Of a DNA stretch of 64,000 nt, positions 22,401 through 37,133 are shown one piece after another. Source of the stretch: Locusta migratoria (Eukaryota > Arthropoda > Insecta > Orthoptera > Acrididae); assembly GCA_026315105.1 (NCBI GenBank), contig JAOYRU010002311.1, positions 60,001-124,000 of the forward strand. Direction: 5' to 3'. A model generated the notes under the pieces. That model made no database searches. It worked only from the letters and a program-made list of their open reading frames with translations, and had not been told where the DNA came from. Position numbers and translations under genes: made by a program. Within the stretch, counting starts at the first letter, position 1, and each line of letters begins with the position of its first letter.

Positions 22401-25400
22401 TTTTTTTTTTTGTTTGTTTCTCATGAAATTAACAAAAAAATTCTATACAAATTTAGGAATAAACAGCAAAAACCATTAAAAAATCGAAATGAAAACATTC
22501 TTGGTTTAAAATGTCTGCAACGCAGTAAGCGTCCAGGCAGTACAGACAAGAGTACTGCAGTTTAACAAAACACAACTCCTGGAGAGGGAGCAGAGCGGCG
22601 CCAGGGCGGCCGCCGGAGACCACGGCCCGCCACCTGACCGCCTCCACACTCCACATTTAATATATACATGTTTTTTTTTTTGTTTGTTTCTCATGAAATT
22701 AACAAAAAAATTCTATACAAATTTAGGAATAAACAGCAAAAACCATTAAAAAATCGAAATGAAAACATTCTTGGTTTAAAATGTCTGCAACGCAGTAAGC
22801 GTCCAGGCAGTACAGACAAGAGTACTGCAGTTTAACAAAACACAACTCCTGGAGAGGGAGCAGAGCGGCGCCAGGGCGGCCGCCGGAGACCACGGCCCGC
22901 CACCTGACCGCCTCCACACTCCACATTTAATATATACATGTTTTTTTTTTTTTTGTTTGTTTCTCATGAAATTAACAAAAAAATTCTATACAAATTTAGG
23001 AATAAACAGCAAAAACCATTAAAAAATCGAAATGAAAACATTCTTGGTTTAAAATGTCTGCAACGCAGTAAGCGTCCAGGCAGTACAGACAAGAGTACTG
23101 CAGTTTAACAAAACACAACTCCTGGAGAGGGAGCAGAGCGGCGCCAGGGCGGCCGCCGGAGACCACGGCCCGCCACCTGACCGCCTCCACACTCCACATT
23201 TAATATATACATGTTTTTTTTTTGTTTGTTTCTCATGAAATTAACAAAAAAATTCTATACAAATTTAGGAATAAACAGCAAAAACCATTAAAAAATCGAA
23301 ATGAAAACATTCTTGGTTTAAAATGTCTGCAACGCAGTAAGCGTCCAGGCAGTACAGACAAGAGTACTGCAGTTTAACAAAACACAACTCCTGGAGAGGG
23401 AGCAGAGCGGCGCCAGGGCGGCCGCCGGAGACCACGGCCCGCCACCTGACCGCCTCCACACTCCACATTTAATATATACATGTTTTTTTTTTTTTGTTTG
23501 TTTCTCATGAAATTAACAAAAAAATTCTATACAAATTTAGGAATAAACAGCAAAAACCATTAAAAAATCGAAATGAAAACATTCTTGGTTTAAAATGTCT
23601 GCAACGCAGTAAGCGTCCAGGCAGTACAGACAAGAGTACTGCAGTTTAACAAAACACAACTCCTGGAGAGGGAGCAGAGCGGCGCCAGGGCGGCCGCCGG
23701 AGACCACGGCCCGCCACCTGACCGCCTCCACACTCCACATTTAATATATACATGTTTTTTTTTTTTGTTTGTTTCTCATGAAATTAACAAAAAAATTCTA
23801 TACAAATTTAGGAATAAACAGCAAAAACCATTAAAAAATCGAAATGAAAACATTCTTGGTTTAAAATGTCTGCAACGCAGTAAGCGTCCAGGCAGTACAG
23901 ACAAGAGTACTGCAGTTTAACAAAACACAACTCCTGGAGAGGGAGCAGAGCGGCGCCAGGGCGGCCGCCGGAGACCACGGCCCGCCACCTGACCGCCTCC
24001 ACACTCCACATTTAATATATACATGTTTTTTTTTTTGTTTGTTTCTCATGAAATTAACAAAAAAATTCTATACAAATTTAGGAATAAACAGCAAAAACCA
24101 TTAAAAAATCGAAATGAAAACATTCTTGGTTTAAAATGTCTGCAACGCAGTAAGCGTCCAGGCAGTACAGACAAGAGTACTGCAGTTTAACAAAACACAA
24201 CTCCTGGAGAGGGAGCAGAGCGGCGCCAGGGCGGCCGCCGGAGACCACGGCCCGCCACCTGACCGCCTCCACACTCCACATTTAATATATACATGTTTTT
24301 TTTTTGTTTGTTTCTCATGAAATTAACAAAAAAATTCTATACAAATTTAGGAATAAACAGCAAAAACCATTAAAAAATCGAAATGAAAACATTCTTGGTT
24401 TAAAATGTCTGCAACGCAGTAAGCGTCCAGGCAGTACAGACAAGAGTACTGCAGTTTAACAAAACACAACTCCTGGAGAGGGAGCAGAGCGGCGCCAGGG
24501 CGGCCGCCGGAGACCACGGCCCGCCACCTGACCGCCTCCACACTCCACATTTAATATATACATGTTTTTTTTTTGTTTGTTTCTCATGAAATTAACAAAA
24601 AAATTCTATACAAATTTAGGAATAAACAGCAAAAACCATTAAAAAATCGAAATGAAAACATTCTTGGTTTAAAATGTCTGCAACGCAGTAAGCGTCCAGG
24701 CAGTACAGACAAGAGTACTGCAGTTTAACAAAACACAACTCCTGGAGAGGGAGCAGAGCGGCGCCAGGGCGGCCGCCGGAGACCACGGCCCGCCACCTGA
24801 CCGCCTCTACACTCCACATTTAATATATACATGTTTTTTTTTTTTTTGTTTGTTTCTCATGAAATTAACAAAAAAATTCTATACAAATTTAGGAATAAAC
24901 AGCAAAAACCATTAAAAAATCGAAATGAAAACATTCTTGGTTTAAAATGTCTGCAACGCAGTAAGCGTCCAGGCAGTACAGACAAGAGTACTGCAGTTTA
25001 ACAAAACACAACTCCTGGAGAGGGAGCAGAGCGGCGCCAGGGCGGCCGCCGGAGACCACGGCCCGCCACCTGACCGCCTCCACACTCCACATTTAATATA
25101 TACATGTTTTTTTTTTTGTTTGTTTCTCATGAAATTAACAAAAAAATTCTATACAAATTTAGGAATAAACAGCAAAAACCATTAAAAAATCGAAATGAAA
25201 ACATTCTTGGTTTAAAATGTCTGCAACGCAGTAAGCGTCCAGGCAGTACAGACAAGAGTACTGCAGTTTAACAAAACACAACTCCTGGAGAGGGAGCAGA
25301 GCGGCGCCAGGGCGGCCGCCGGAGACCACGGCCCGCCACCTGACCGCCTCCACACTCCACATTTAATATATACATGTTTTTTTTTTTTGTTTGTTTCTCA

Positions 25401-26445
25401 TGAAATTAACAAAAAAATTCTATACAAATTTAGGAATAAACAGCAAAAACCATTAAAAAATCGAAATGAAAACATTCTTGGTTTAAAATGTCTGCAACGC
25501 AGTAAGCGTCCAGGCAGTACAGACAAGAGTACTGCAGTTTAACAAAACACAACTCCTGGAGAGGGAGCAGAGCGGCGCCAGGGCGGCCGCCGGAGACCAC
25601 GGCCCGCCACCTGACCGCCTCCACACTCCACATTTAATATATACATGTTTTTTTTTTGTTTGTTTCTCATGAAATTAACAAAAAAATTCTATACAAATTT
25701 AGGAATAAACAGCAAAAACCATTAAAAAATCGAAATGAAAACATTCTTGGTTTAAAATGTCTGCAACGCAGTAAGCGTCCAGGCAGTACAGACAAGAGTA
25801 CTGCAGTTTAACAAAACACAACTCCTGGAGAGGGAGCAGAGCGGCGCCAGGGCGGCCGCCGGAGACCACGGCCCGCCACCTGACCGCCTCCACACTCCAC
25901 ATTTAATATATACATGTTTTTTTTTTTTTTTTGTTTCTCATGAAATTAACAAAAAAATTCTATACAAATTTAGGAATAAACAGCAAAAACCATTAAAAAA
26001 TCGAAATGAAAACATTCTTGGTTTAAAATGTCTGCAACGCAGTAAGCGTCCAGGCAGTACAGACAAGAGTACTGCAGTTTAACAAAACACAACTCCTGGA
26101 GAGGGAGCAGAGCGGCGCCAGGGCGGCCGCCGGAGACCACGGCCCGCCACCTGACCGCCTCCACACTCCACATTTAATATATACATGTTTTTTTTTTTTG
26201 TTTGTTTCTCATGAAATTAACAAAAAAATTCTATACAAATTTAGGAATAAACAGCAAAAACCATTAAAAAATCGAAATGAAAACATTCTTGGTTTAAAAT
26301 GTCTGCAACGCAGTAAGCGTCCAGGCAGTACAGACAAGAGTACTGCAGTTTAACAAAACACAACTCCTGGAGAGGGAGCAGAGCGGCGCCAGGGCGGCCG
26401 CCGGAGACCACGGCCCGCCACCTGACCGCCTCCACACTCCACATT
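19479..26445. repeat. Homogenized core stretch with short T tracts
   Basis: About 25 consecutive units have spacings of 269-273 bp. Nearly all keep the two-G interrupted tract; the exception I saw is a pure T16 before 25970. I saw almost no other substitutions, one being C-to-T near 24808. This is the most uniform part of the window and contains no expanded tract. Confidence 0.8.
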
Positions 26446-26453
26446 TAATATAT

Positions 26454-26457
26454 ACAT

Positions 26458-26503
<46 letters not shown>

Positions 26504-27840
26504 TTTCTCACGAAATTAACAAAAAAATTCTATACAAATTTAGGAATAAACAGCAAAAACCATTAAAGAATCGAAATGAAAACATTCTTGGTTTAAAATG
26601 TCTGCAACGCAGTAAGCGTCCAGGCAGTACAGACAAGAGTACTGCAGTTTAACAAAACACAACTCCTGGAGAGGGAGCAGAGCGGCGCCAGGGCGGCCGC
26701 CGGAGACCACGGCCCGCCACCTGACCGCCTCCACACTCCACATTTAATATATACATGTTTTTTTTTTTGTTTGTTTCTCATGAAATTAACAAAAAAATTC
26801 TATACAAATTTAGGAATAAACAGCAAAAACCATTAAAAAATCGAAATGAAAACATTCTTGGTTTAAAATGTCTGCAACGCAGTAAGCGTCCAGGCAGTAC
26901 AGACAAGAGTACTGCAGTTTAACAAAACACAACTCCTGGAGAGGGAGCAGAGCGGCGCCAGGGCGGCCGCCGGAGACCACGGCCCGCCACCTGACCGCCT
27001 CCACACTCCACATTTAATATATACATGTTTTCTTTTTTGTTTGTTTCTCATGAAATTAACAAAAAAATTCTATACAAATTTAGGAATAAACAGCAAAAAC
27101 CATTAAAAAATCGAAATGAAAACATTCTTGGTTTAAAATGTCTGCAACGCAGTAAGCGTCCAGGCAGTACAGACAAGAGTACTGCAGTTTAACAAAACAC
27201 AACTCCTGGAGAGGGAGCAGAGCGGCGCCAGGGCGGCCGCCGGAGACCACGGCCCGCCACCTGACCGCCTCCACATTCCACATTTAATATATACATGTTT
27301 TTTTTTTTTTGTTTGTTTCTCATGAAATTAACAAAAAAATTCTATACAAATTTAGGAATAAACAGCAAAAACCATTAAAAAATCGAAATGAAAACATTCT
27401 TGGTTTAAAATGTCTGCAACGCAGTAAGCGTCCAGGCAGTACAGACAAGAGTACTGCAGTTTAACAAAACACAACTCCTGGAGAGGGAGCAGAGCGGCGC
27501 CAGGGCGGCCGCCGGAGACCACGGCCCGCCACCTGACCGCCTCCACACTCCACATTTAATATATACATGTTTTTTTTTTTTTGTTTGTTTCTCATGAAAT
27601 TAACAAAAAAATTCTATACAAATTTAGGAATAAACAGCAAAAACCATTAAAAAATCGAAATGAAAACATTCTTGGTTTAAAATGTCTGCAACGCAGTAAG
27701 CGTCCAGGCAGTACAGACAAGAGTACTGCAGTTTAACAAAACACAACTCCTGGAGAGGGAGCAGAGCGGCGCCAGGGCGGCCGCCGGAGACCACGGCCCG
27801 CCACCTGACCGCCTCCACACTCCACATTTAATATATACAT

Positions 27841-27885
<45 letters not shown>

Positions 27886-30029
27886 TTTCTCATGAAATTA
27901 ACAAAAAAATTCTGTACAAATTTAGGAATAAACAGCAAAAACCATTAAAAAATCGAAATGAAAACATTCTTGGTTTAAAATGTCTGCAACGCAGTAAGCG
28001 TCCAGGCAGTACAGACAAGAGTACTGCAGTTTAACAAAACACAACTCCTGGAGAGGGAGCAGAGCGGCGCCAGGGCGGCCGCCGGAGACCACGGCCCGCC
28101 ACCTGACCGCCTCCACACTCCACATTTAATATATACATGTTTTTTTTTTGTTTGTTTCTCATGAAATTAACAAAAAAATTCTATACAAATTTAGGAATAA
28201 ACAGCAAAAACCATTAAAAAATCGAAATGAAAACATTCTTGGTTTAAAATGTCTGCAACGCAGTAAGCGTCCAGGCAGTACAGACAAGAGTACTGCAGTT
28301 TAACAAAACACAACTCCTGGAGAGGGAGCAGAGCGGCGCCAGGGCGGCCGCCGGAGACCACGGCCCGCCACCTGACCGCCTCCACACTCCACATTTAATA
28401 TATACATGTTTTTTTTTTTTTTTTTTGTTTGTTTCTCATGAAATTAACAAAAAAATTCTATACAAATTTAGGAATAAACAGCAAAAACCATTAAAAAATC
28501 GAAATGAAAACATTCTTGGTTTAAAATGTCTGCAACGCAGTAAGCGTCCAGGCAGTACAGACAAGAGTACTGCAGTTTAACAAAACACAACTCCTGGAGA
28601 GGGAGCAGAGCGGCGCCAGGGCGGCCGCCGGAGACCACGGCCCGCCACCTGACCGCCTCCACACTCCACATTTAATATATACATGTTTTTTTTTTGTTTG
28701 TTTCTCATGAAATTAACAAAAAAATTCTATACAAATTTAGGAATAAACAGCAAAAACCATTAAAAAATCGAAATGAAAACATTCTTGGTTTAAAATGTCT
28801 GCAACGCAGTAAGCGTCCAGGCAGTACAGACAAGAGTACTGCAGTTTAACAAAACACAACTCCTGGAGAGGGAGCAGAGCGGCGCCAGGGCGGCCGCCGG
28901 AGACCACGGCCCGCCACCTGACCGCCTCCACACTCCACATTTAATATATACATGTTTTTTTTTTGTTTGTTTCTCATGAAATTAACAAAAAAATTCTATA
29001 CAAATTTAGGAATAAACAGCAAAAACCATTAAAAAATCGAAATGAAAACATTCTTGGTTTAAAATGTCTGCAACGCAGTAAGCGTCCAGGCAGTACAGAC
29101 AAGAGTACTGCAGTTTAACAAAACACAACTCCTGGAGAGGGAGCAGAGCGGCGCCAGGGCGGCCGCCGGAGACCACGGCCCGCCACCTGACCGCCTCCAC
29201 ACTCCACATTTAATATATACATGTTTTTTTTTTGTTTGTTTCTCATGAAATTAACAAAAAAATTCTATACAAATTTAGGAATAAACAGCAAAAACCATTA
29301 AAAAATCGAAATGAAAACATTCTTGGTTTAAAATGTCTGCAACGCAGTAAGCGTCCAGGCAGTACAGACAAGAGTACTGCAGTTTAACAAAACACAACTC
29401 CTGGAGAGGGAGCAGAGCGGCGCCAGGGCGGCCGCCGGAGACCACGGCCCGCCACCTGACCGCCTCCACACTCCACATTTAATATATACATGTTTTTTTT
29501 TGTTTGTTTCTCATGAAATTAACAAAAAAATTCTATACAAATTTAGGAATAAACAGCAAAAACCATTAAAAAATCGAAATGAAAACATTCTTGGTTTAAA
29601 ATGTCTGCAACGCAGTAAGCGTCCAGGCAGTACAGACAAGAGTACTGCAGTTTAACAAAACACAACTCCTGGAGAGGGAGCAGAGCGGCGCCAGGGCGGC
29701 CGCCGGAGACCACGGCCCGCCACCTGACCGCCTCCACACTCCACATTTAATATATACATGTTTTTTTTTTTGTTTGTTTCTCATGAAATTAACAAAAAAA
29801 TTCTATACAAATTTAGGAATAAACAGCAAAAACCATTAAAAAATCGAAATGAAAACATTCTTGGTTTAAAATGTCTGCAACGCAGTAAGCGTCCAGGCAG
29901 TACAGACAAGAGTACTGCAGTTTAACAAAACACAACTCCTGGAGAGGGAGCAGAGCGGCGCCAGGGCGGCCGCCGGAGACCACGGCCCGCCACCTGACCG
30001 CCTCCACACTCCACATTTAATATATACAT

Positions 30030-30070
<41 letters not shown>

Positions 30071-30592
30071 TTTCTCACGAAATTAACAAAAAAATTCTAT
30101 ACAAATTTAGGAATAAACAGCAAAAACCATTAAAGAATCGAAATGAAAACATTCTTGGTTTAAAATGTCTGCAACGCAGTAAGCGTCCAGGCAGTACAGA
30201 CAAGAGTACTGCAGTTTAACAAAACACAACTCCTGGAGAGGGAGCAGAGCGGCGCCAGGGCGGCCGCCGGAGACCACGGCCCGCCACCTGACCGCCTCCA
30301 CACTCCACATTTAATATATACATGTTTTTTTTTTGTTTGTTTCTCATGAAATTAACAAAAAAATTCTATACAAATTTAGGAATAAACAGCAAAAACCATT
30401 AAAAAATCGAAATGAAAACATTCTTGGTTTAAAATGTCTGCAACGCAGTAAGCGTCCAGGCAGTACAGACAAGAGTACTGCAGTTTAACAAAACACAACT
30501 CCTGGAGAGGGAGCAGAGCGGCGCCAGGGCGGCCGCCGGAGACCACGGCCCGCCACCTGACCGCCTCCACACTCCACATTTAATATATACAT

Positions 30593-30645
<53 letters not shown>

Positions 30646-31432
30646 CTCACGAAATTAACAAAAAAATTCTATACAAATTTAGGAATAAACAGCAAAAACC
30701 ATTAAAAAATCGAAATGAAAACATTCTTGGTTTAAAATGTCTGCAACGCAGTAAGCGTCCAGGCAGTACAGACAAGAGTACTGCAGTTTAACAAAACACA
30801 ACTCCTGGAGAGGGAGCAGAGCGGCGCCAGGGCGGCCGCCGGAGACCACGGCCCGCCACCTGACCGCCTCCACACTCCACATTTAATATATACATGTTTT
30901 TTTTTGTTTGTTTCTCATGAAATTAACAAAAAAATTCTATACAAATTTAGGAATAAACAGCAAAAACCATTAAAAAATCGAAATGAAAACATTCTTGGTT
31001 TAAAATGTCTGCAACGCAGTAAGCGTCCAGGCAGTACAGACAAGAGTACTGCAGTTTAACAAAACACAACTCCTGGAGAGGGAGCAGAGCGGCGCCAGGG
31101 CGGCCGCCGGAGACCACGGCCCGCCACCTGACCGCCTCCACACTCCACATTTAATATATACATGTTTTTTTTTTGTTTGTTTCTCATGAAATTAACAAAA
31201 AAATTCTATACAAATTTAGGAATAAACAGCAAAAACCATTAAAAAATCGAAATGAAAACATTCTTGGTTTAAAATGTCTGCAACGCAGTAAGCGTCCAGG
31301 CAGTACAGACAAGAGTACTGCAGTTTAACAAAACACAACTCCTGGAGAGGGAGCAGAGCGGCGCCAGGGCGGCCGCCGGAGACCACGGCCCGCCACCTGA
31401 CCGCCTCCACACTCCACATTTAATATATACAT

Positions 31433-31464
<32 letters not shown>

Positions 31465-31770
31465 TTTCTCACGAAATTAACAAAAAAATTCTATACAAAT
31501 TTAGGAATAAACAGCAAAAACCATTAAAGAATCGAAATGAAAACATTCTTGGTTTAAAATGTCTGCAACGCAGTAAGCGTCCAGGCAGTACAGACAAGAG
31601 TACTGCAGTTTAACAAAACACAACTCCTGGAGAGGGAGCAGAGCGGCGCCAGGGCGGCCGCCGGAGACCACGGCCCGCCACCTGACCGCCTCCACACTCC
31701 ACATTTAATATATACATGTTTTTTTTTTTGTTTGTTTCTCATGAAATTAACAAAAAAATTCTATACAAAT
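26454..31770. repeat. Start of the CTCACG / TTAAAGAATCG lineage, interspersed with plain units
   Basis: Units at 26540, 30107 and 31501 share CTCACG after a long pure tract (T44, T39 and T30) and A-to-G in TTAAAGAATCG. They are separated by ordinary short-tract units and by other long-tract units at 27922 (with CTGTACA) and 30679 (0G tract). The same allele at scattered positions with different tract lengths indicates repeated exchange plus tract slippage. A private C lies inside the tract near 27032 and a C-to-T near 27276. Confidence 0.75.
30594..30645. repeat. Uninterrupted T52 tract lacking both Gs (0G class)
   Basis: The tract leads directly into CTCACG with no G. It belongs to the CTCACG lineage but the unit at 30679 lacks the TTAAAGAATCG change, so the two markers are separable. 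Confidence 0.85.
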
Positions 31771-32271
31771 TTAGGAATAAACAGCAAAAACCATTAAAAA
31801 ATCGAAATGAAAACATTCTTGGTTTAAAATGTCTGCAACGCAGTAAGCGTCCAGGCAGTACAGACAAGAGTACTGCAGTTTAACAAAACACAACTCCTGG
31901 AGAGGGAGCAGAGCGGCGCCAGGGCGGCCGCCGGAGACCACGGCCCGCCACCTGACCGCCTCCACACTCCACATTTAATATATACATGTTTTTTTTTGTT
32001 TGTTTCTCATGAAATTAACAAAAAAATTCTATACAAATTTAGGAATAAACAGCAAAAACCATTAAAAAATCGAAATGAAAACATTCTTGGTTTAAAATGT
32101 CTGCAACGCAGTAAGCGTCCAGGCAGTACAGACAAGAGTACTGCAGTTTAACAAAACACAACTCCTGGAGAGGGAGCAGAGCGGCGCCAGGGCGGCCGCC
32201 GGAGACCACGGCCCGCCACCTGACCGCCTCCACACTCCACATTTAATATATACATGTTTTTTTTTTTTTTT

Positions 32272-32303
<32 letters not shown>

Positions 32304-32558
32304 TGTTTCTCACGAAATTAACAAAGAAATTCTATACAAATTTAGGAATAAACAGCAAAAACCATTAAAGAATCGAAATGAAAACATTCTTGGTTTAAAA
32401 TGTCTGCAACGCAGTAAGCGTCCAGGCAGTACAGACAAGAGTACTGCAGTTTAACAAAACACAACTCCTGGAGAGGGAGCAGAGCGGCGCCAGGGCGGCC
32501 GCCGGAGACCACGGCCCGCCACCTGACCGCCTCCACACTCCACATTTAATATATACAT

Positions 32559-32599
<41 letters not shown>

Positions 32600-32854
32600 T
32601 GTTTCTCACGAAATTAACAAAGAAATTCTATACAAATTTAGGAATAAACAGCAAAAACCATTAAAGAATCGAAATGAAAACATTCTTGGTTTAAAATGTC
32701 TGCAACGCAGTAAGCGTCCAGGCAGTACAGACAAGAGTACTGCAGTTTAACAAAACACAACTCCTGGAGAGGGAGCAGAGCGGCGCCAGGGCGGCCGCCG
32801 GAGACCACGGCCCGCCACCTGACCGCCTCCACACTCCACATTTAATATATACAT

Positions 32855-32910
<56 letters not shown>

Positions 32911-34510
32911 TTTCTCACGAAATTAACAAAGAAATTCTATACAAATTTAGGAATAAACAGAAAAAACCATTAAAGAATCGAAATGAAAACATTCTTGGTT
33001 TAAAATGTCTGCAACGCAGTAAGCGTCCAGGCAGTACAGACAAGAGTACTGCAGTTTAACAAAACACAACTCCTGGAGAGGGAGCAGAGCGGCGCCAGGG
33101 CGGCCGCCGGAGACCACGGCCCGCCACCTGACCGCCTCCACACTCCACATTTAATATATACATGTTTTTTTCTTTGTTTGTTTCTCATGAAATTAACAAA
33201 AAAATTCTATACAAATTTAGGAATAAACAGCAAAAACCATTAAAAAATCGAAATGAAAACATTCTTGGTTTAAAATGTCTGCAACGCAGTAAGCGTCCAG
33301 GCAGTACAGACAAGAGTACTGCAGTTTAACAAAACACAACTCCTGGAGAGGGAGCAGAGCGGCGCCAGGGCGGCCGCCGGAGACCACGGCCCGCCACCTG
33401 ACCGCCTCCACACTCCACATTTAATATATACATGTTTTTTTTTTGTTTGTTTCTCATGAAATTAACAAAAAAATTCTATACAAATTTAGGAATAAACAGC
33501 AAAAACCATTAAAAAATCGAAATGAAAACATTCTTGGTTTAAAATGTCTGCAACGCAGTAAGCGTCCAGGCAGTACAGACAAGAGTACTGCAGTTTAACA
33601 AAACACAACTCCTGGAGAGGGAGCAGAGCGGCGCCAGGGCGGCCGCCGGAGACCACGGCCCGCCACCTGACCGCCTCCACACTCCACATTTAATATATAC
33701 ATGTTTTTTTTTGTTTGTTTCTCATGAAATTAACAAAAAAATTCTATACAAATTTAGGAATAAACAGCAAAAACCATTAAAAAATCGAAATGAAAACATT
33801 CTTGGTTTAAAATGTCTGCAACGCAGTAAGCGTCCAGGCAGTACAGACAAGAGTACTGCAGTTTAACAAAACACAACTCCTGGAGAGGGAGCAGAGCGGC
33901 GCCAGGGCGGCCGCCGGAGACCACGGCCCGCCACCTGACCGCCTCCACACTCCACATTTAATATATATATGTTTTTTTTTTTTGTTTGTTTCTCATGAAA
34001 TTAACAAAAAAATTCTATACAAATTTAGGAATAAACAGCAAAAACCATTAAAAAATCGAAATGAAAACATTCTTGGTTTAAAATGTCTGCAACGCAGTAA
34101 GCGTCCAGGCAGTACAGACAAGAGTACTGCAGTTTAACAAAACACAACTCCTGGAGAGGGAGCAGAGCGGCGCCAGGGCGGCCGCCGGAGACCACGGCCC
34201 GCCACCTGACCGCCTCCACACTCCACATTTAATATATACATGTTTTTTTTTTGTTTGTTTCTCATGAAATTAACAAAAAAATTCTATACAAATTTAGGAA
34301 TAAACAGCAAAAACCATTAAAAAATCGAAATGAAAACATTCTTGGTTTAAAATGTCTGCAACGCAGTAAGCGTCCAGGCAGTACAGACAAGAGTACTGCA
34401 GTTTAACAAAACACAACTCCTGGAGAGGGAGCAGAGCGGCGCCAGGGCGGCCGCCGGAGACCACGGCCCGCCACCTGACCGCCTCCACACTCCACATTTA
34501 ATATATACAT

Positions 34511-34544
<34 letters not shown>

Positions 34545-34580
34545 TTTCTCACGAAATTAACAAAAAAATTCTATACAAAT
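31501..34580. repeat. Eleven-unit block, copy A, of a ~3,080-bp duplication
   Basis: Ordered markers include TTAAAGAATCG units at 31501, 32342, 32638 and 32947. There is a C inside the T tract at 32284 and GTGTTTCTCACG near 32599. AACAAAGAAATTC occurs before 32342, 32638 and 32947. C-to-A in CAGAAAAAACC is at 32961, a T tract interrupted by C lies near 33172, and C-to-T giving ATATATATATG is at 33968. Most of these recur about 3,080 bp downstream. The T54 tract at 32856-32909 is one of the longest in the window. Confidence 0.88.
32856..32909. repeat. Expanded pure T54 tract (1G class)
   Basis: Fifty-four T residues run without interruption before GTTTCTCACG. The paralogous tract in copy B, before 36024, is T51, so the two copies differ by three bases. 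Confidence 0.9.
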
Positions 34581-35350
34581 TTAGGAATAAACAGCAAAAA
34601 CCATTAAAGAATCGAAATGAAAACATTCTTGGTTTAAAATGTCTGCAACGCAGTAAGCGTCCAGGCAGTACAGACAAGAGTACTGCAGTTTAACAAAACA
34701 CAACTCCTGGAGAGGGAGCAGAGCGGCGCCAGGGCGGCCGCCGGAGACCACGGCCCGCCACCTGACCGCCTCCACACTCCACATTTAATATATACATGTT
34801 TTTTTTTTTGTTTGTTTCTCATGAAATTAACAAAAAAATTCTATACAAATTTAGGAATAAACAGCAAAAACCATTAAAAAATCGAAATGAAAACATTCTT
34901 GGTTTAAAATGTCTGCAACGCAGTAAGCGTCCAGGCAGTACAGACAAGAGTACTGCAGTTTAACAAAACACAACTCCTGGAGAGGGAGCAGAGCGGCGCC
35001 AGGGCGGCCGCCGGAGACCACGGCCCGCCACCTGACCGCCTCCACACTCCACATTTAATATATACATGTTTTTTTTTGTTTGTTTCTCATGAAATTAACA
35101 AAAAAATTCTATACAAATTTAGGAATAAACAGCAAAAACCATTAAAAAATCGAAATGAAAACATTCTTGGTTTAAAATGTCTGCAACGCAGTAAGCGTCC
35201 AGGCAGTACAGACAAGAGTACTGCAGTTTAACAAAACACAACTCCTGGAGAGGGAGCAGAGCGGCGCCAGGGCGGCCGCCGGAGACCACGGCCCGCCACC
35301 TGACCGCCTCCACACTCCACATTTAATATATACATGTTTTTTTTTTTTTT

Positions 35351-35382
<32 letters not shown>

Positions 35383-35637
35383 TGTTTCTCACGAAATTAA
35401 CAAAGAAATTCTATACAAATTTAGGAATAAACAGCAAAAACCATTAAAGAATCGAAATGAAAACATTCTTGGTTTAAAATGTCTGCAACGCAGTAAGCGT
35501 CCAGGCAGTACAGACAAGAGTACTGCAGTTTAACAAAACACAACTCCTGGAGAGGGAGCAGAGCGGCGCCAGGGCGGCCGCCGGAGACCACGGCCCGCCA
35601 CCTGACCGCCTCCACACTCCACATTTAATATATACAT

Positions 35638-35679
<42 letters not shown>

Positions 35680-35934
35680 TGTTTCTCACGAAATTAACAA
35701 AGAAATTCTATACAAATTTAGGAATAAACAGCAAAAACCATTAAAGAATCGAAATGAAAACATTCTTGGTTTAAAATGTCTGCAACGCAGTAAGCGTCCA
35801 GGCAGTACAGACAAGAGTACTGCAGTTTAACAAAACACAACTCCTGGAGAGGGAGCAGAGCGGCGCCAGGGCGGCCGCCGGAGACCACGGCCCGCCACCT
35901 GACCGCCTCCACACTCCACATTTAATATATACAT

Positions 35935-35987
<53 letters not shown>

Positions 35988-36524
35988 TTTCTCACGAAAT
36001 TAACAAAGAAATTCTATACAAATTTAGGAATAAACAGAAAAAACCATTAAAGAATCGAAATGAAAACATTCTTGGTTTAAAATGTCTGCAACGCAGTAAG
36101 CGTCCAGGCAGTACAGACAAGAGTACTGCAGTTTAACAAAACACAACTCCTGGAGAGGGAGCAGAGCGGCGCCAGGGCGGCCGCCGGAGACCACGGCCCG
36201 CCACCTGACCGCCTCCACACTCCACATTTAATATATACATGTTTTTTTTTGTTTGTTTCTCATGAAATTAACAAAAAAATTCTATACAAATTTAGGAATA
36301 AACAGCAAAAACCATTAAAAAATCGAAATGAAAACATTCTTGGTTTAAAATGTCTGCAACGCAGTAAGCGTCCAGGCAGTACAGACAAGAGTACTGCAGT
36401 TTAACAAAACACAACTCCTGGAGAGGGAGCAGAGCGGCGCCAGGGCGGCCGCCGGAGACCACGGCCCGCCACCTGACCGCCTCCACACTCCACATTTAAT
36501 ATATACATGTTTTTTTTTTTTTTT

Positions 36525-36556
<32 letters not shown>

Positions 36557-37133
36557 TGTTTCTCACGAAATTAACAAAGAAATTCTATACAAATTTAGGA
36601 ATAAACAGCAAAAACCATTAAAGAATCGAAATGAAAACATTCTTGGTTTAAAATGTCTGCAACGCAGTAAGCGTCCAGGCAGTACAGACAAGAGTACTGC
36701 AGTTTAACAAAACACAACTCCTGGAGAGGGAGCAGAGCGGCGCCAGGGCGGCCGCCGGAGACCACGGCCCGCCACCTGACCGCCTCCACACTCCACATTT
36801 AATATATACATGTTTTTTTTTGTTTGTTTCTCATGAAATTAACAAAAAAATTCTATACAAATTTAGGAATAAACAGCAAAAACCATTAAAAAATCGAAAT
36901 GAAAACATTCTTGGTTTAAAATGTCTGCAACGCAGTAAGCGTCCAGGCAGTACAGACAAGAGTACTGCAGTTTAACAAAACACAACTCCTGGAGAGGGAG
37001 CAGAGCGGCGCCAGGGCGGCCGCCGGAGACCACGGCCCGCCACCTGACCGCCTCCACACTCCACATTTAATATATATATGTTTTTTTTTTTTGTTTGTTT
37101 CTCATGAAATTAACAAAAAAATTCTATACAAAT
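34581..37133. repeat. Duplication copy B, partly rearranged
   Basis: Units at 34581, 34851, 35119, 35421, 35718 and 36024 match copy A in order at offsets of 3,077-3,080 bp. They include the tract C at 35363, GTGTTTCTC near 35679 and the C-to-A at 36038. The order then changes: the C-interrupted tract allele reappears (C at 36537, unit 36595), and the ATATATATATG allele follows at 37077. Copy B is therefore a mosaic containing an extra third copy of the 32342-type unit. Confidence 0.85.
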
